Part shown: one piece after another, positions 63,454 through 64,000 of the stretch
How positions within the stretch are numbered: the first letter of the stretch is position 1
Layout: every line of letters begins with the position of its first letter
Assembly: GCA_964019695.1 (NCBI GenBank)
Contig: OZ026514.1
Span: 104,318,345-104,382,344 of the forward strand
Length of the DNA: 64,000 nt
DNA from: Loripinus fragilis
Taxonomy: Eukaryota > Mollusca > Bivalvia > Lucinida > Lucinidae
Direction of reading: 5' to 3'
Translations under genes and position numbers: made by a program
Notes under the pieces: generated by a model
What the model was told of the DNA's origin: nothing
The model's database searches: none
The model's input: the letters and a program-made list of their open reading frames with translations, nothing else

Positions 63454-64000
63454 CTACAGAAGGCAAGGTACTACAAACTAACCTAGCATGCCTGGAACAA
63501 TGGCCCTCTGGAGAAAAGATGTAGGACATGCAATTTAACCCTTCTAAATGTCAGGTCCTTCCAATTACACAAAAAGTAAAACCCTTTAGGCCAAAAAGAA
63601 AAATATGTGTGTTTCAGGTTACACAAAATTTTAAAATAGGGACGGTAGGTAGGAAAATGTGTTTTACTTAGTTAAAAGTTTTCACATGGGGATATGGGGA
63701 AACAAGATGGCCAAACTGGGAAATCCCATGGAAATCCCTAAAAGTGCCCAAAAAATTTAGGGTCAGGGCAAAAAATTAGGCACGGCGGGTAACATGAAAC
63801 ACGATTTTTTATTTTAGGTCTTATCACTACTAAAGTATATTCTCAAGAGTATATTCTACATAATATAGACCTGCAGAGTGTTTCCATAGAAAAATACCTC
63901 TCATGGTCCACACAAATTGACATCACTACAAAAAGGCAAATCGAACACTTCGCTTCCTTTAAAGAAACATTCGGGTCCATAACAAGGACCTGAAATCTGT
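63454..64000. other. Gene-free stretch to the window end
   Basis: No ARMT1 first exon, promoter or other gene is recognised. The missing start exon could lie beyond 64,000. Confidence 0.45.

Noticed and set aside
63893..63912. Possible ARMT1 first exon, ATG AGA G before gtattt (minus)
   Set aside because: Phase 1 instead of 2, and too short to match the family.

Overview
The window looks like AT-rich, intron-bearing nuclear DNA of a marine invertebrate, most likely a bivalve mollusc. The grounds are spliced exons, very low coding density, tRNA-derived SINEs, many MITEs, and arrays of roughly 150-170 bp repeats closed by GGACGGACGGAC-type tails, a style typical of bivalve genomes. The species cannot be fixed from sequence alone. 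No operons, CRISPR arrays or other prokaryotic signals were seen.

One host gene is well supported. It is an ARMT1 orthologue (damage-control phosphatase / acidic residue methyltransferase 1, DUF89 family) on the minus strand between 62,130 and 50,535. Five exons (62,130-62,025, 61,151-60,916, 59,104-58,939, 54,904-54,762, 51,144-50,535) join in compatible phases with GT-AG introns and give 419 residues to a TAA stop. Only the first coding exon, about 14 residues by comparison with human ARMT1, is missing; I did not find it up to 64,000.

The rest is mostly repeats. Positions 1-5,500 hold two repeat families (R1, R3) and a local duplication. Positions 6,411-7,412 are a 1.0 kb Tc1/mariner-type TIR element, and 8,120-10,340 carry further R3 copies, mostly inverted. 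Positions 12,365-14,084 are a 1.7 kb TTAA-flanked piggyBac-like element with six copies of an 18-bp palindrome. Positions 14,285-15,310 are a tandem repeat split by a SINE. Positions 16,248-18,743 carry a TIR MITE, a SINE, a 425-bp fold-back palindrome and two ACGTC-rich palindromic MITEs. Positions 21,150-23,330 are a decayed reverse-transcriptase gene with fragments at 23.6, 48.4 and 49.2 kb. Positions 26,600-28,460 are a decayed gene of an uncharacterised invertebrate family with an HEEADT motif, interrupted by a palindrome and by repeat R2. Positions 28,590-47,160 carry tandem arrays, MITEs and a 2.6 kb pearl/HINE-like element (43,165-45,800). Positions 47,352-48,336 are a pogo/Tigger-like element. 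The ARMT1 introns hold SINEs, a second array element (55,876-57,046), TTAA MITEs, seven copies of one palindromic MITE and a family of covarying hairpins.

The most striking points are: (1) MITE ends lie within about 10-22 bp of four ARMT1 splice sites, including one target-site duplication that begins at intron position +3; (2) a dispersed hairpin family keeps its stem pairing although the arm sequence changes from copy to copy; (3) two unrelated tandem-array elements share one architecture, an array closed by a 3' hairpin whose arm is repeated inverted at the 5' end; (4) the piggyBac-like element carries six operator-like palindromes.
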